Shown: positions 1-11,811 of the stretch, piece by piece
How the letters are laid out: each line of letters begins with the position of its first letter
Numbering within the stretch: position 1 is the first letter of the stretch
Program-made: the position numbers and the translations under genes
The notes under the pieces: model-generated
Databases searched by the model: none
Told to the model about the DNA's origin: nothing
What the model saw: only the letters and a program-made list of their open reading frames with translations
Assembly (NCBI GenBank): GCA_023512835.1
Contig: CM042085.1
Coordinates: 47,292,189 to 47,356,188 of the forward strand
Origin: Taxillus chinensis
Lineage: Eukaryota; Streptophyta; Magnoliopsida; Santalales; Loranthaceae
DNA length: 64,000 bases
Direction of reading: 5' to 3'

Positions 1-129
1 GCCCTCATGGCCTGCTCCGCATGGTTTTGTCTTTGGGCCTCGCCCAAAACGCGTCCCTGTGAGGTGAGGTATCCGTCCCCTCCTATAAGGCGGACTTTGT
101 TCTCCTCACAAGGCAATGTGGGACTAACA
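1..129 (-). mobile_element. Possible LTR end, cut by the window edge
   Basis: Read on the minus strand from 129, the sequence starts TGTTAGTCCCACATTGCC, a start common in plant LTRs (TG plus the AGTCCCACATTG motif). It abuts the end of the copia gag fragment. The other end lies outside the window, so no second terminus or target duplication can be checked. It could also be unrelated non-coding DNA. Confidence 0.35.
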
Positions 130-1295
130 CCCACTCATGGGTCGTTATATAGCGTCAGTTGCTTCTTTTATTTGGGTTTTGTTGGGAGAGTTACTCCTTT
201 GAGATTTAGATTTAGATTTGCTCGAAAAACCCTTTTTGATGAACAGATCTTTATTAATATGAACTTGATTACAAAGCCAGTCATCAGAAAGACTCCAACA
301 CTCATAGTGATAATGGCCTATTTCTCTACAGATGGAACAGACACTATGATGCGGAGCACAAATAGGGGATACAGGTTTTTTAGGTTTTACAGGTTTTCTA
401 CTCTGTTCCCTATGGCCTAATCCTTTATGATTGGGTGACGCGCTCTTGGCCCTAGATGTGTCAGCCTTAGCCTTTCCTTTCTTTTTGGGTCCTATAGTTT
501 CGGATTTAACTGCAGCAGCCTTCCCTTTATCGTTAGGTACGGGTGCTACTACTTCGGGATTAGCAGTAACAATCTTTCTTCCACAATCATAAACTATGGT
601 GCCACCTGAAATAAAACCATCCAACGGTTTAGATGTACTAACAAGATAATGGTTGGTTAGTTTCAGAATGAAATTCGAGGGACACTCAGTAGCTTTTGTG
701 GAAGTTGATGGTTCGGAGCCAAGGTCAGGTTTAAGTCGGATGTCGTCCAGATCAGTCCTAAACGTAGAAGCTATTCCCCCTGATTTTAGCCACTTATGAT
801 TTATTTCCTTTTCCTTTCCAAGCTCGTTCTCAAGTCTTTTAAGATTAATAGTTAGGCCAATTAGGTTGGTATTTAGCAAATGATTTTCAGCTCTAAGATC
901 GTGATACCAAGCCTTTTTACTCCTAAAGTCAGCTATGTCTTCTTCAAGTCCTACAATGGTAAATTCAAGACGTTTAGCCTGACTTTCAATGTCTTTGTAC
1001 GTTTGAGTAATTATTAGTCTCTCATTTTTTTCATGATCACATTCAGTAGTAAGAGATTCTAATTTACTGATGAGCTCAGAGATAGAAGGTACCTCAGTAT
1101 TTGCCATGAGGCAGACGTTCGGCTTCGGGGTTGGCTCATCATCAGAGGATTCCTGCTCTTCTTCCGAGCCACTGACATACTTCATGATGAACGCCTTCAT
1201 CTTGTCCTTGCTAATTTCTGAGGTAGAGCGTTAGGGTTTAACCTTGTCACTTTTATCGGCCATCTTTGATTTGGATTTACAATCCTTGGCCCAGT
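130..1295 (-). pseudogene. Copia gag, C-terminal part
   Basis: The open part is 145-1200, 351 codons, minus strand. Just upstream (about 1230-1295) the frame reads WAKDCKSKSK, the end of a CCHC zinc knuckle, followed by an in-frame stop. The middle is rich in Lys and Glu and looks coiled-coil (residues about 38-130). Near residue 285 is a CSICREIGHYHYEC stretch, which fits CX2CX4HX4C. This layout matches the C-terminal half of long copia gag proteins of SIRE/Tork type, which package element RNA in cytoplasmic particles. It is the third piece of one gag whose N-terminal and central parts lie at 4681-5108 and 2646-3281. The knuckle was split by the LTR at 1296-2645. No protease follows before the window edge. 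Gag assignment is sound; the lineage is inferred. Confidence 0.7.
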
Positions 1296-1803
1296 TGTAA
1301 TGACCCGTATTTTGGGATGTGAGGAGTTAGTCTCAGTTTTGCCTTTTTGGGTGGATATTGTTGGGTTTTAGGGAGTTTTATTTCCACACACTTTGGCTAA
1401 ATTATCTTGTATGTTGATAAGCAAGCAAGAGGCAAAGTTTGAGCCCAATAGGGAGTGCCCGTGAGAATTCACGTGAGAATGGCTTTTCACGTGCAGTGAG
1501 ATTTTTGCATGGGAGCCTTCCTGATGTTATTCTAAGGCTTGTGGCAAAATTCTAGAGCATTTGGAGGTGCCCGTGAGAAAGGCCTTTCTCACGTGCAGCC
1601 TCCATTACCCTTGTTTTGTTGTTCTGATACTCTTTTGCTAAAGGACCTTGGTGAAATTATGAGTGTTGTGTCCTGTGTGGTTGCAAAAAGGGAGTAGTCT
1701 GTCATCAAAACTACGTCGTTTTGGGGTTTGAGTTGTCTATATAAAGAGGTGAAGGCTCCTTGTTTTAGGTTTAGGGTTCCCTTCTTCAGCTGCTGCAGCC
1801 GTC

Positions 1804-1845
<42 letters not shown>

Positions 1846-2645
1846 AGAAGAGTTTCTGGTCGTGGTTACTGCGGTGGTGTGATTCTGACGTTGGGTGAGC
1901 AGTGCATGTTAAATGTTTGATAAAATGCCTGTGTGAATATGCTTAGTACGTGTTTGATAATATGCCGGTATGGCTGAATTTGTGAGTTGTAAAGGTGTGC
2001 ATGCTAAGTGTTTGGTTTTATGCCTGAGTGGTTGGGTTTGTGCATTTGTGAATGTGTGCCTACTAAGTGTTTGGTTTTATGCCTGAGTGGCTATGTGTAC
2101 TATGTTTTGTGAAACTCGGTGGCTGTGGAAGCCCGAGACTGTTCTTGGAACCCGATGGCTGTGGAAGCCCAGGACTGCTCTTGGAACCCAGTGGCTGTGG
2201 AAGCCCGGGACTGTTCATGTGCTAGCCTGTGTGGCCGTGGAAATGATTGTATTTGCTGATATGGCTTGTTATTATATCTGTTGAAATAATTGTATCACGA
2301 CACTGCACTTGTACACATGGCATGTAGATGCTAGGAGCATGGGATGGGTTGGGGAGACACGATCCCTACTGAGCTGTGGTTGCTCACCCCTCTTACCGTG
2401 TTGTTTTCTTTACAGGGACCTACAAGCGTTAGGTGGGAACACCAAGGTGGAAGACCTGCTTGTGGCTTGCTTATTGTTATTTGAGTTTTATTGTTTTTGT
2501 GTGAGCTTTGTAACCCTAGTGGGGAGATATTGTAATGAGAAGTTTAATGTAATAAAAGCATGTTTGGACACGTTTGAAATGTTTGAACTTAATAGATATA
2601 TAATTTTGTCTCTGAATATGAAATGTGAAGTGTATGTTGTATTCA
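1296..2645 (+). mobile_element. Tekay-type LTR, 3' truncated (T1)
   Basis: Begins TGTAATGACCCGT like the LTRs at 51776 and 59113. It carries the family's features in order: CACGTG-rich upstream part, an ACGACGT-type motif, TATA box, GA repeat, a GTGGCTGTGGAAGCCC minisatellite (about 2095-2215) and the leader ending in GGTGGAAGACC. The usual 3' end (about 100 bp ending GGGGCGTGACA) is missing and the copia gag resumes at about 2646. No 5-bp target duplication is visible; the flanks are CCCAGT and ACTGGG, which are inverted rather than direct. This is the most diverged copy of the family in the window. Confidence 0.7.
1738..1745 (+). promoter_or_regulatory. TATA box of LTR T1
   Basis: TATATAAA, with TTTTAGGTTTAGGGTT about 25 bp downstream and a (GA)n run at 1806-1842. 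The same order occurs in the other Tekay-type LTRs here. Confidence 0.6.
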
Positions 2646-3281
2646 ACTGGGTTTCCAACAGTTGTAGCATTCTTCCTTCCTTCCTTCTGGATGATGATGA
2701 GGAGCCTCTTCTGAATCCTTTTCTGCTTTTCCACAGGAATCGCTCGAAGGATTTGACTAGAAGAGCTATTTCTTCTTTAGCGTCTAAGTCAGAGTTCTCT
2801 AACTCTTCCATATCATCATCCCGCTGTATGCTGAGACATTCCGTAGCTTTGAAAGCTACCCCCTTTTCTTTTCGAGCTATTTTCTCATCTCGGTCAGTAT
2901 ATTTGAATCTAACCTCATGAGTCCGTAGCTCTCCGTATAGTTCTTTAAGGGGAGCATACTGCTAGTTTTTGTCCGCTTGCATCTGGAGTTGCTTGGAGTA
3001 GTAGCGATCCGACAAGAAGCAGAAAAATTTGTCAGTGATTTGAAATTGAGTGTAGTGCTCATTGACAGTTTTCAGCTCCAGAATGAGCTTGCTGAATCTC
3101 CGATAGATGCTTTTGAGGGATTCGCCAGGTTTATGATTGAAGCTCTCAAAATTATGTCTGAGAGCATAGATTACGTTCTATATTAGGGACTGACTTCCCT
3201 CATAGAGGATTGTCAGTTTATCCCACACAGCGTTCGCTGTCGTGCAGCCCTGGACGTCCGTGAAAGCTTCGGAGTCCAAAG
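2646..3281 (-). pseudogene. Copia gag, central part (UBN2-type)
   Basis: Minus-strand codons near 3200 read VWDKLTILYEGSQSL, matching the W(D/E)xLxxxYEG motif of copia gag (gag-polypeptide/UBN2 families). Downstream come a HNFESFNHKPGESL segment and, near 2700-2800, ALLVKSFERFLWKSRKGF, the basic stretch that precedes the zinc knuckle. The first half of the knuckle (ECYNCWKP) is visible at about 2650-2680. A stop near 2960 and a frame change break it. It continues the fragment at 4681-5108, separated by the solo LTR at 3287-4675, and is followed by 130-1295. Confidence 0.75.
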
Positions 3282-3286
3282 ACAAT

Positions 3287-4675
3287 TGTTGGATCAAGCC
3301 TAGAATTTGGATGATGCAAACAAAACCCTATGTAATTTGATTTGATACTTTTGTTGTTTCATTTAAAGTTATTGCAAAAGATATGAACTTAATATGGACC
3401 TACACTCGTGAGAGGAAAGCTAAGGACGAGATACATAATCCTGATCCGGATGAGAGTGTGCATCGTAAAACACTTGGTACATAACCAAGTCTTCACTTCA
3501 TACGGAATAAGGATCATACGTGCGGACTAATGAGTTAAAGCTACGGACTGAGGAATCTGCGCCTAATACTTTAAATGGACTAAGTCAATAGATGCAGAGT
3601 AAGAATCCTTGTCTATAAGTCGCACGGAGAAAGTCACAGTTATCACGGAGCAACAAAAAAGGCTAAGTCTTCCACTCAAGCTGACTAAGGAAAAGAATCA
3701 CAGAATAAGAAATTCGGAGTATTCTATACATGCGGAGTAAGGAACAACTTATGCGGAATAAGGACCCGAGTCTTTATTTCGCACGAAGTAAGGAAACTAG
3801 ATGCGGAGTAAGGAATCCGAACCTGTTACTCTTGCGGAGTAAGGATGTGCTGATACGGAGTAAGCCATCCATTCCTTTAACTCATGCGGAGTAAGGAAAC
3901 TAGATGCAGAGTAAGCACTCCGACCTTCTCATTTATACGGAGTAAGGAAGCGCTGATACGAAATAAGGATTCCAGTACTAAATTAATACGGAGTAAGCAA
4001 TCATTGTTACGGAGTAAGGATTCGAGCTTAGTTTAACACGGAGTAAGGAACCTTACACCGGATTTAATAAGACGCTACTTCAACTTATCTCTTCGCATTC
4101 AAAGTCACCAGCTCGCTGCTTCCCGATGTAAGACAAACTCATTGAGAACCTAAAGCATCTTACACGTGGATCATCCAGATATGTGGACACAACTTAGACT
4201 GAACTTGGGAACTCACAAACGCACTTATGTTTTGCAAACCCAAGACCTTGAGCTCCACATCCGCAGCCCTTAAAACAGAGAGGATTCCGAGGAACAGTCA
4301 ATGTGCACATAGTCCGGAACAACAAGTTCCAAGACTGTCTCTCTAGGATGTGTTATATATATAATGTAAACCTTGTACATGGTAGAGAGATGCATGAATA
4401 TACAAGCGCTCAAGTAGATCATAGAGGCTAGTGTGTGAGTACATTGTAAATAGAGTGTTAAAGAGTTGTTAAGTAGATCAAAAAGCTCTTCAAGCTTTAA
4501 TTTGCTTTCATTTTGTTGTACTTATCATTTTGATAATAAAACAAAATACTTCCACTATCTGGTTATTTTCCGCATTGATTCTATCTCTTAACCAGATTGG
4601 TGTTGTGCCTAAGAGTTAGATAAGAGTTTCGATAAGAGCCTATTCACCCCCCTTCTAGGCTCCAAGGGACCAACA
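3287..4675 (+). mobile_element. SIRE-type copia solo LTR (S1)
   Basis: Starts TGTTGGATCAAGCC and ends GGGACCAACA, so the termini are TGTTGG/CCAACA. It is flanked by a perfect 5-bp duplication ACAAT (3282-3286 and 4676-4680). The same LTR occurs in reverse at 36273-37601 and 43660-44688. The 3' end has TATTCACCCCCCTTCTAGG, typical of SIRE/Tork LTR ends. No internal sequence remains, so this is a solo LTR made by recombination. It interrupts the copia gag between 3281 and 4681. Confidence 0.92.
3470..4060 (+). repeat. CGGAGTAAGGA minisatellite in LTR S1
   Basis: About 15-20 degenerate copies of a roughly 20-35 bp unit containing CGGAGTAAGGA (for example at 3731, 3832, 3854, 3894, 4012 and 4042). 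It is the same array as TCCTTACTCCG at 36890-37400 and 44275-44640 on the other strand. Here the unit is more diverged and irregularly spaced. Confidence 0.8.
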
Positions 4676-4680
4676 ACAAT

Positions 4681-5108
4681 GTTACATATGCCAGAGCCTT
4701 TTCGCTAGAACACTGCCAGGCTCTTTCGTCATTGGTGAGTTCAGCATCCATCTTTGGTCTTCTAACTCTATTTTCTCCGATCGTCATCAGAATAGGTAGC
4801 TCCTGAAGAAGACACGGCCACATGAGATGATCATGACATATCATGAACATCTTCATGCGAGCTTTCCACTGGGAGAAAAGCTTAGGTGTGAACTTTTGCG
4901 GTTTAGTCAGAGCGAAATCAGAATTCCGTGGTTGAGGAGTAGCAGCAACAGTAGGTTGAGGTGGATCGACATTCTCACTGTTGCTTCGATTAGGGAGGGG
5001 CTCTTCTGCACCTCCAGAGTTAAGGCAAGCGTTGAACAACATGCTGCTTTCTTTGGCCATTTGTTGAGATTGAGCATGAACCCTAGGTTGGTTTTGGGGA
5101 AAATCCAA
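4681..5108 (-). pseudogene. Copia gag, N-terminal part
   Basis: The minus-strand ORF has KFTPKLFSQWKARMKMFM near residue 75, the KFxxxxYxxWKxxMxxxL motif at the start of copia gag, and then LTNDERAWQCSSEKAL. The same N-terminus, with a MAxESxMLFN start, is at 43425-43610 in the SIRE-type element, so the two are relatives. The last codons before 4681 join in sense to the fragment at 2646-3281 across the solo LTR. The sequence upstream of the start differs from the 43610 copy, and no primer-binding site is visible. Confidence 0.75.
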
Positions 5109-5984
5109 TTTGGGGTGAGATCTAATGGTTTAGCATAAGATCTATGGTTAAGAACTGCTTTATATCAGTGTAGATATATGTTTATGTGATTTTGGGGTTG
5201 TATAACTATGTATTTCATGAGGGTTGAGAAGTCAAACATGGAAATCTGTAATTTGGTGCGTATTTCTGCTGTTATCTGTGCGATTTAGAGGTGTTCTGGA
5301 CGCATTTTGAGGTAGATATCATAATTTATTGCGTAAAATGTGTGTTTGTGAGCGTCTGGGGGTTGTTGGGTTGATTCCAGATGAAGAACAGGCAAAAATG
5401 ATGATAAACAGTACCCTGGGCGAATTACTGGGTCGAAATGATGAAGATCTGAAGTTTTGGGTCGAAGGGTCGAAGATCTAGGGTCATTGGGTCGTTGGGT
5501 CGTAGGGTCGTAGACTCGTAGTTCATAGACTCGTAGTTCGTAGACCCGTAGTTCATAGACTCGTAGTTCGTACATCCGTAGTTCGTAGATCCGTAGACCC
5601 GTAGTCTGGAGGTTGAAGTTCGTAGTCCGAAGGTCGAAGATCGAAGACCAACTTCCAGTCTTCGAGGCGCGCTATAGTTCCGCGCTCCGCAGCTACGAGT
5701 CGCAGCTCCAACAGTGTAACTGAACACTGGACTGGACTATTTACATGTAACCTATACCCATCTACACATTTAAGTATTAAGTTATAATGTAAATAACAAA
5801 ATACCCCCCTTTCGGATTCAAAGAAAAATACTAGAAAAATTAATTTTCACTCTTTCAAAATGTGAAAATTGGAATTTAGTGTAAAATGTCAGAAAAATCC
5901 AGTTTTTCGTAAAGATGAATTTTTAGAAAGTGGGGTTAGACATTTCAGAAAAATCCCAAAAAATCAAATTATCTTAGTTATGAT
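5109..5984. other. Non-coding stretch with short repeats
   Basis: This lies upstream of the copia gag (minus strand) and may be its 5' leader or LTR. At 5460-5640 there is an array built on CGTAGTTCGTAGACCCGTAG and variants. It translates into apparent ORFs of repeated YELRV or YGSTN, which I treat as artefacts. 5640-5984 shows no feature I recognise; it is AT-rich from 5740. Confidence 0.5.
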
Positions 5985-8540
5985 TGTTGGACCCCATTTT
6001 GTCTGGGTTGGACATACTAACTCCATTTGGTGTATATACCTTTCTGCCCATGCCATATACCTTGTTGAACAGGTCCACAATGATCCCATACTTCCAAGGA
6101 ATGGTTTACCCCAATTTGCACGAGATGGATACAATTGACACGGACGGGGGAGTCCAAAATTAATGACTTTTGCTACAAGTCCTTGAAGCACCCCAAGACC
6201 AACACCAGGTGATAGAGGATGAAAATTGGAGACTAACGCACTTGACCGAGCTCAAATCGGACTTAAAATGAAGAAATTATGGCCAAAAGAACTTTCATTG
6301 GAAAAGTCAAAAATTGCCAACAGATGGTCAATGCCCCTGGTCAAACTTCCCGAAAAAGTGATCTTGAAGCCTGTCAACCTCCGACCTTCGACCCTTTGAC
6401 CCGTTGACCGTTGACCTTCGACCTGCCGATACTTTGACCTATTGACCGTTGACTTTTGCCCCACCGAAATTTCGACCCATCGCAGCTTCGACCCTGCCGA
6501 CACTTCGACCTTGCCGACATTCTGACCCTTAACGGCTGACTTTCGCTGTTTGGCTCCTCTCGCTGGCTTTTCTTGCTGGCTGCTCACGGGATGTGTTTTT
6601 ATTTGCTGGCAACTGTCAAAGATGCCTTTGATGCATGTGCTCACAAAAGAACGAAATGGCAATCACGAGCTGCCCCATTTTACGCACAGGTTGTCCAACC
6701 ACCAGACAAAGCATAAAATCTGCAATTAAAAAATGCTGGCCTTCATAATAGAGCATTAAATGCAGCGATTAATGACAATCCAGCCAAATTTTCTGCCAGC
6801 CCTTAAAACTCAGTCTGCTGTCCATGCGAAGTAGGGGCGATCACGCCTGAAATTCGTCCATGCAAAAGAGGGAAAAAAGATTTCCGCCCCAGCTTCCTCC
6901 CTGCGAAACAAAACGCCCAGAAAATAAACAGATCCCCTTATCTCTAACGAAACTTGCTACCATTCTTTCATATCCAGCCCCCTGATCCAAAAAAAAAAGG
7001 GGGAAGAAGAGCTTCTTCCCTGCAGAAAACGCCCAGAGAGAGAGAGAGAGCGGAAATTCTGCAAGCAAAAAAGGAGTCCCAGAAAACGCCCAGATTTGCT
7101 GCCAAATTCGCCCAACACTCCCCCTGTCCTAAAATCAAAATCGCCCATCCTTCCCAAACTTCTCTTTCCCTCTTATTTCGTTCCAGCTTCTCTTTTCTAG
7201 CAGAAGAAAGACAAAAAAACAACGCCAGTCTGCCCTTTTTTTTCTTCTTCTCTCTTCTCTCTTTTTCTTACGTTCCTATCATAAAAAAACAAAAACAAAA
7301 AAATCGGTGTACCTCGGCAGTCTCCACAGTACGTCCTAGCTGATCGTTGCACTTGGTGCTGCTGGAATTTGGTGATTTGGGTGAGCAAACGTCTCTTGGT
7401 ACAGACAGAAGATTTCAGACAGACATCCCGTGATAAAGACCCAAAGTCAGTGTAATTTACATTTGTTGCTCTCTTTTTTTCCAGCTTATTTATATTTATA
7501 GTATTTTCCTGGTTTTTGTTTTTTTTTTAGCTTATCTCTATATTTGATGTAATTTTTAATATTTGCTGTTGTATTTTCCTTGTATTTTCATTCTTTGTAT
7601 ATGTGTATGTTGTCATATGTAAAGTATAGCAAACAAAAAACAACAAAGAAAGAAAAAGAGAGAGAGCAAAGGGCGAAGATGAAAAAAAAAGAAAAAGAAA
7701 AAAAAGTGATTTTATTTTTCTTTTGTGGATGTCATAATCACACACTCCACGTTTTTTTTATTTTCATGCATATGTTCCTGACTTTGCTTTAAGATTTTGG
7801 GTTTGCCAAAAAAAGAGGAAAGATAGAAAGGTTTCCAAAAAAAAAACAAAACAACACAAAAACGTTTTCATGTTAAAAAAAAAAGAGAGGAACAAAACCA
7901 AAATTAGTACTTCAATTTCCAAAACCAAAAAAAGGACAAAACAAAAAAATAAAATAAAACAAAACAAAACCAAAAAAAAAAAAAACAAGGCAAAAAACAA
8001 AACGTTTCTACAAAATACAAAAACAAAAATGTGTATGTTTTTTAACCCAAACAAAAAAAAAGGAAAATAAAAACAAATTTTTTTTTTTTTAGACTTCAAT
8101 TTCCAAGAGCAAAACCAAAAACCAACATCAACCTGTAGGATCTCATTCTTCACTTCAAACAAAAACCCAAAACTTTTACGATTCCCTTTAGAGATTTAGG
8201 GTAAATCAATTTTAACCATAACTTTAACAAATAACTTAGCCAAATAAAAATCATAGACTCTTTAGGAAACTTAACCCAGTCATGGCAGTACAAATAAAAT
8301 AAAAAACCTCCTCCTCCTAAATTAGATACCGAAAGGGCGTTGTAGGGGTGCTAATCCTTCCCTACACGTAACCAACTCTCGAACCCTTCTCTGATGACGC
8401 AGACCACACACTTTAAACTACTCAAAGTAGAGGGTATCCAACTGTACCCCAAAAACAGTTGGTGGCGACTCTAAAATTTCTCACCATTGGTCTAGTTTGA
8501 GCTCACCCCAAATGGGCCTGGACGAAAACCAGTGATGACA
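5985..8540 (+). mobile_element. Ogre/Tat LTR, copy A
   Basis: Starts TGTTGGACCCCATTTTGTC and ends GTGATGACA, 2 bp before a primer-binding site, so it is a 5' LTR. Sister copies start at 8788, 25718 and 44689. Parts in order: a conserved first 400 bp; a TTGACC/TTCGACC repeat tract (6370-6540); GAGA- and A/T-rich tracts (6950-7300, 7600-8080); and a conserved end with CTCAAAGTAGAGGGTATCC and GGTGGCGACTC. Apparent ORFs here are low-complexity. No element body follows because copy B begins at 8788. Confidence 0.85.
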
Positions 8541-8787
8541 GCTGGCGACTCTGCTAGGGACCATGAACACTTTAGAGAGTTAGGTCTAGAACTAGGATTA
8601 GGAGGTTATATTTAATTGTACTGTTGTATATATTTAACTGTCATGCTAAGTTGTTTTTTAGATATGATTGTGATTTACTTATTTTTTATACAGTTGTCAT
8701 TTAAATTGTGATTTATTTATACGCTTTAACTACCATGATAGTTGTGATTTACTGCTTTCCATACTTGTTGCATTCATGCATAACCCT
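8541..8787 (+). mobile_element. Ogre copy A primer-binding site and leader
   Basis: TGGCGACTCTGCTAGGGA at 8543-8560 follows the LTR end by 2 bp. It resembles the tRNA-Arg-type primer-binding site known for Ogre/Tat elements. The leader that follows is shared with copy D (47641 onward). It is cut off at 8787 by the start of LTR copy B. Confidence 0.75.
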
Positions 8788-11300
8788 TGTAGGACCCTAT
8801 TTTGTCCGGGTTGTACATACTAACCCCATTTGATATACCTTTCTACCCATGCCATATACCTTATTGAACAGGTCCACAATGATCCCATACTTCCAAGGAA
8901 TGGTCTACCTCAATCTGCACGAGATGGATACAATTGACACGGATGGGGGAGTTCAAAATTAATGACTTTTGCTACAAGTCCTTGAAGCACCCCAAGACCA
9001 ACACCAGGTGATGGAGGATGAAAATTTGAGACCAACGCACTTGACCGAGCTCAAATCGGACTTAAAATGAAGAAGTTATGGCCAAAACAACTTTCGTTGG
9101 AAAAAGTCAAACTTGCCAAAAGACAGCCAATGCCCCTGGTCAAACTGCCCGCAAAAGTGATCATGCGAAACTCTTCAAAATGCATATGTAGGCGAATATG
9201 GATCTCCCCAAATAACTTCGGGGTTGACCGTTGACCGTTGACCTGCCGAGACTGCGACCCGTTGACCTTCGAAGCCCTGAAGCTCGAAGCCCCGAAGCCT
9301 CAAAGCCTCGAAGCCCCGAAGCTCGAAGCCCCGAAGCCCCGAAGCCTCGAAGCCCCGAAGCTCGAAGCCCCGAAGCCCCGCAGCTCGAAGCCCCGAAGCC
9401 TCGAAACCTCGAAGCCTCGAGGCCTCGTTGACCTGCTGATTTCTGACCTTCGACCCTTCGACCCTCGAAGCCTCGCTGCCGACACTCCGACCTTCGACCC
9501 GCGATACCCGTACGCCTTTCACCTTCGACCCTCGAAGCCTCGCTGCCGACACTTCGACCCGCGACTTTCGAACCTTGACCTGCAATACCAGTAAGTCTTC
9601 GGCCCATTGACCGTTGACCTTCGACCTGCCGACACTTCGACCCGTTGACCGTTGACTTTGGCCCCACTGAAATTCGACCCACCGAAGCTTCGACCCTGCC
9701 GACACTTCGACCCTGCCGATGCTCCGACCTGCCGACACCTCGAACCTCCGACCTTGTTTTTTTGCCTCCGCTGATTTTTCTCGCTGACTTTCTCGCTGGC
9801 TTTTCGCGTCGGCTTTGTCTCACGGGTTTCCTTTTTTCTCTCGCTGGTCGTTCACGAGACCCATCTTCTGCGCTGGCCACCTGATGAAGAATTAATTTTG
9901 CAACAACCCTGTCAGTCACATGTGCTAAAATACAAACTCAAAAGGGCAATCACGAGCCAGCCTGTTTCCCGCACAAGCTGTCTACCTGACAAAGCATCAA
10001 ATTTGCAAATTAAAATACTGCATCAATAATGCAGCAATTAATGACAGTCCAGCCAAAGAAGTCTCGGCAGCCCTTTAAGATGCAGTCTTCAGTTCCTACA
10101 TGAAAAAAAAAAAAAAAAAGGAAAAAAGAAAGGAGATTATGCCTGAGATTCCCACGCACAAGAAAAGTTCTTCCGCCCTAGCTTCATCCCTGCAAAACAA
10201 AAAAAAAAAAAAAAAAAGAGAAAGAGACAGACAGAGGGCAACAACTCGTCAAAAAAAAAAAAAGAAAAAGAGGAAGAGGAAACCCTCCATCATCCCAGTG
10301 CAGAAAAAAAAAAGAGAGAGAGAGATCATTGAAAAAAAAGAAGAAGAGAGAGATCATTGAAGAAGAAAGAAAGGAGAGAAATGCCCCAGCCTCATCTTCT
10401 CAGATTGAACGCCCAGTTTTTCTGCAATCAACATCGCCCCTTCATCCTCTTTCCCTCCTCTCATGCCAGCTTTTTTTTTTCAGCAAACAAAAAAAAACAC
10501 AAAAACAATCCCAATTTCAGCCCCTTTTTCTGTGTGTTCAGCAAGCAAAAAATGCAACAGACACCCATCCTTTTCCAGTCCCCTTTCTCTCATGCCCACT
10601 TCAGCCCTCCTATCTCCAAATACCAGGAAAGCCTCTTCACAAGTCCCACTGCCAGATCTGTTGGTTCTAATTCGAGCAAGTGACTATCAGCGCCGGCGGG
10701 AGCTCAAACAGAAGATTGGTGTTGTAAGCCCCAAAATCATTTCAGCCCTTATTTCTTCATTAGATTTGAGCTTACTTACATTAATATTTGATGTAATTCT
10801 TAATATTTCTTTTTCTTTTACTTGTTGCATTGTGTTTTTTTTTTCCTTGTATTTCCCTTTCCTTTGTATATGTGTATGATGTAATATGTAAAGTATAACA
10901 AACAAAAAAACAAAGGAAAAAAGAGAGAGAGCAAAGGGAAAGGATGAAGAAAAAGAAAAAAAGAAAAAAAAGAGTGATTTTTTTTTTTGTGGATGTCACA
11001 CTCACACACTCCACATCTATTTTGATATATGCATTTCCAATTTCAAAAAAACAAAAAAGAAAACACAAAAAAAAAACAAACATGTTTTTAAAAAATGTTT
11101 TCAATAAATAATTTTCAAAATGTTTTCAAAAAAAAAAAAAGGAGAGAAAACAAAAAATAACAAAACAAAACAGAAAAACAAACAAAAAAAAACAAAACAA
11201 AACAAAAACAAAACGTTTCTACAAAATACAAAAACCAAAAAATGTTTGTTTTCTAACCCAAAAAACCAAAAAAAGGGGAAAATAAAAAATTTAGGACTTC
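8788..11300 (+). mobile_element. Ogre/Tat LTR, copy B, truncated
   Basis: Starts TGTAGGACCCTATTTTGTC, inside the leader of copy A, and follows the same order of parts: conserved head, a large CGAAGCC array (9250-9560), a purine-rich stretch (10100-10360) and A-rich runs (11040-11280). The 3' end is missing because a SIRE-type LTR remnant starts at 11301. It is closer to copy D than to copy A in its first 400 bp. Confidence 0.8.
9250..9560 (+). repeat. CGAAGCC tandem array in Ogre LTR B
   Basis: Dense repeats of CCTCGAAGCCCCGAAGC-like units of 7-10 bp, followed by longer CTTCGACC units. A sister array lies at 45235-45560 and a reduced form at 6370-6540. The repeat keeps several frames open, producing apparent ORFs such as repeated KPRSPEA, which I do not call genes. 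Confidence 0.85.
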
Positions 11301-11811
11301 GATGGTCCCTTGCGGGGGGGGGGGGGGGGGTTTTTTTTTATATTTTTTTTTTTTTTTTTCAAAAAAAAAAAAATAATTTATTTTATTTTAGGGATAAAAC
11401 CGGGAAAAATAACCAGATAGTGGAAGTATTTTGTTTTATTATCACAAGGTGATTACAACAAAATAGAAGCAAACACTCTCTTACACTCTGTTACAACAAT
11501 GAACTCACACACTAGCCAAGTTCCTTTTCTATTTTTGCCCACCTAAGCACACCTGTACATGAAGTATAAGTATGAATATTTATACAAAACATTCCTAAGA
11601 GACAACCTTGGAACTTGAAGTTAGGAATGCGTTCGGCCTAACTATCCCTCGGTAATCTGTGACTGCTGACCGGATTGTGGAGCTCAAGATCTTGGATTTG
11701 AAGAGTATAAGTGTCTTTGTGAGTTCCGAGATACAATTAAGGTTGTGTCCACATATCCGGATGATCCACGTGTAAGATTCTTCTTGTTCTAAATGCATTC
11801 GTCCTACATAT
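11301..11811 (-). mobile_element. SIRE-type LTR remnant (S2)
   Basis: The left end GATGGTCCCTT matches the 3' end of LTRs S3 and S4. After a homopolymer-ridden stretch (11313-11390) the match resumes at ATAACCAGATAGTGG and runs to about 11811. There it is replaced abruptly by Ogre RT sequence. The minisatellite part and the TGTTGGATC start are missing. No target duplication can be recovered. Confidence 0.75.

Noticed and set aside
7..420. ORF on the plus strand at the left edge
   Set aside because: It crosses the LTR-like end and lies opposite the copia gag, with no motif.
1290..2651. Target duplication around T1
   Set aside because: Flanks CCCAGT and ACTGGG are inverted, not direct, and the LTR lacks its 3' end, so no duplication can be claimed.
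9161..9919. ORFs on both strands in the CGAAGCC array
   Set aside because: Low-complexity repeats keep frames open on both strands, with no domain and no copy-to-copy conservation of frame.
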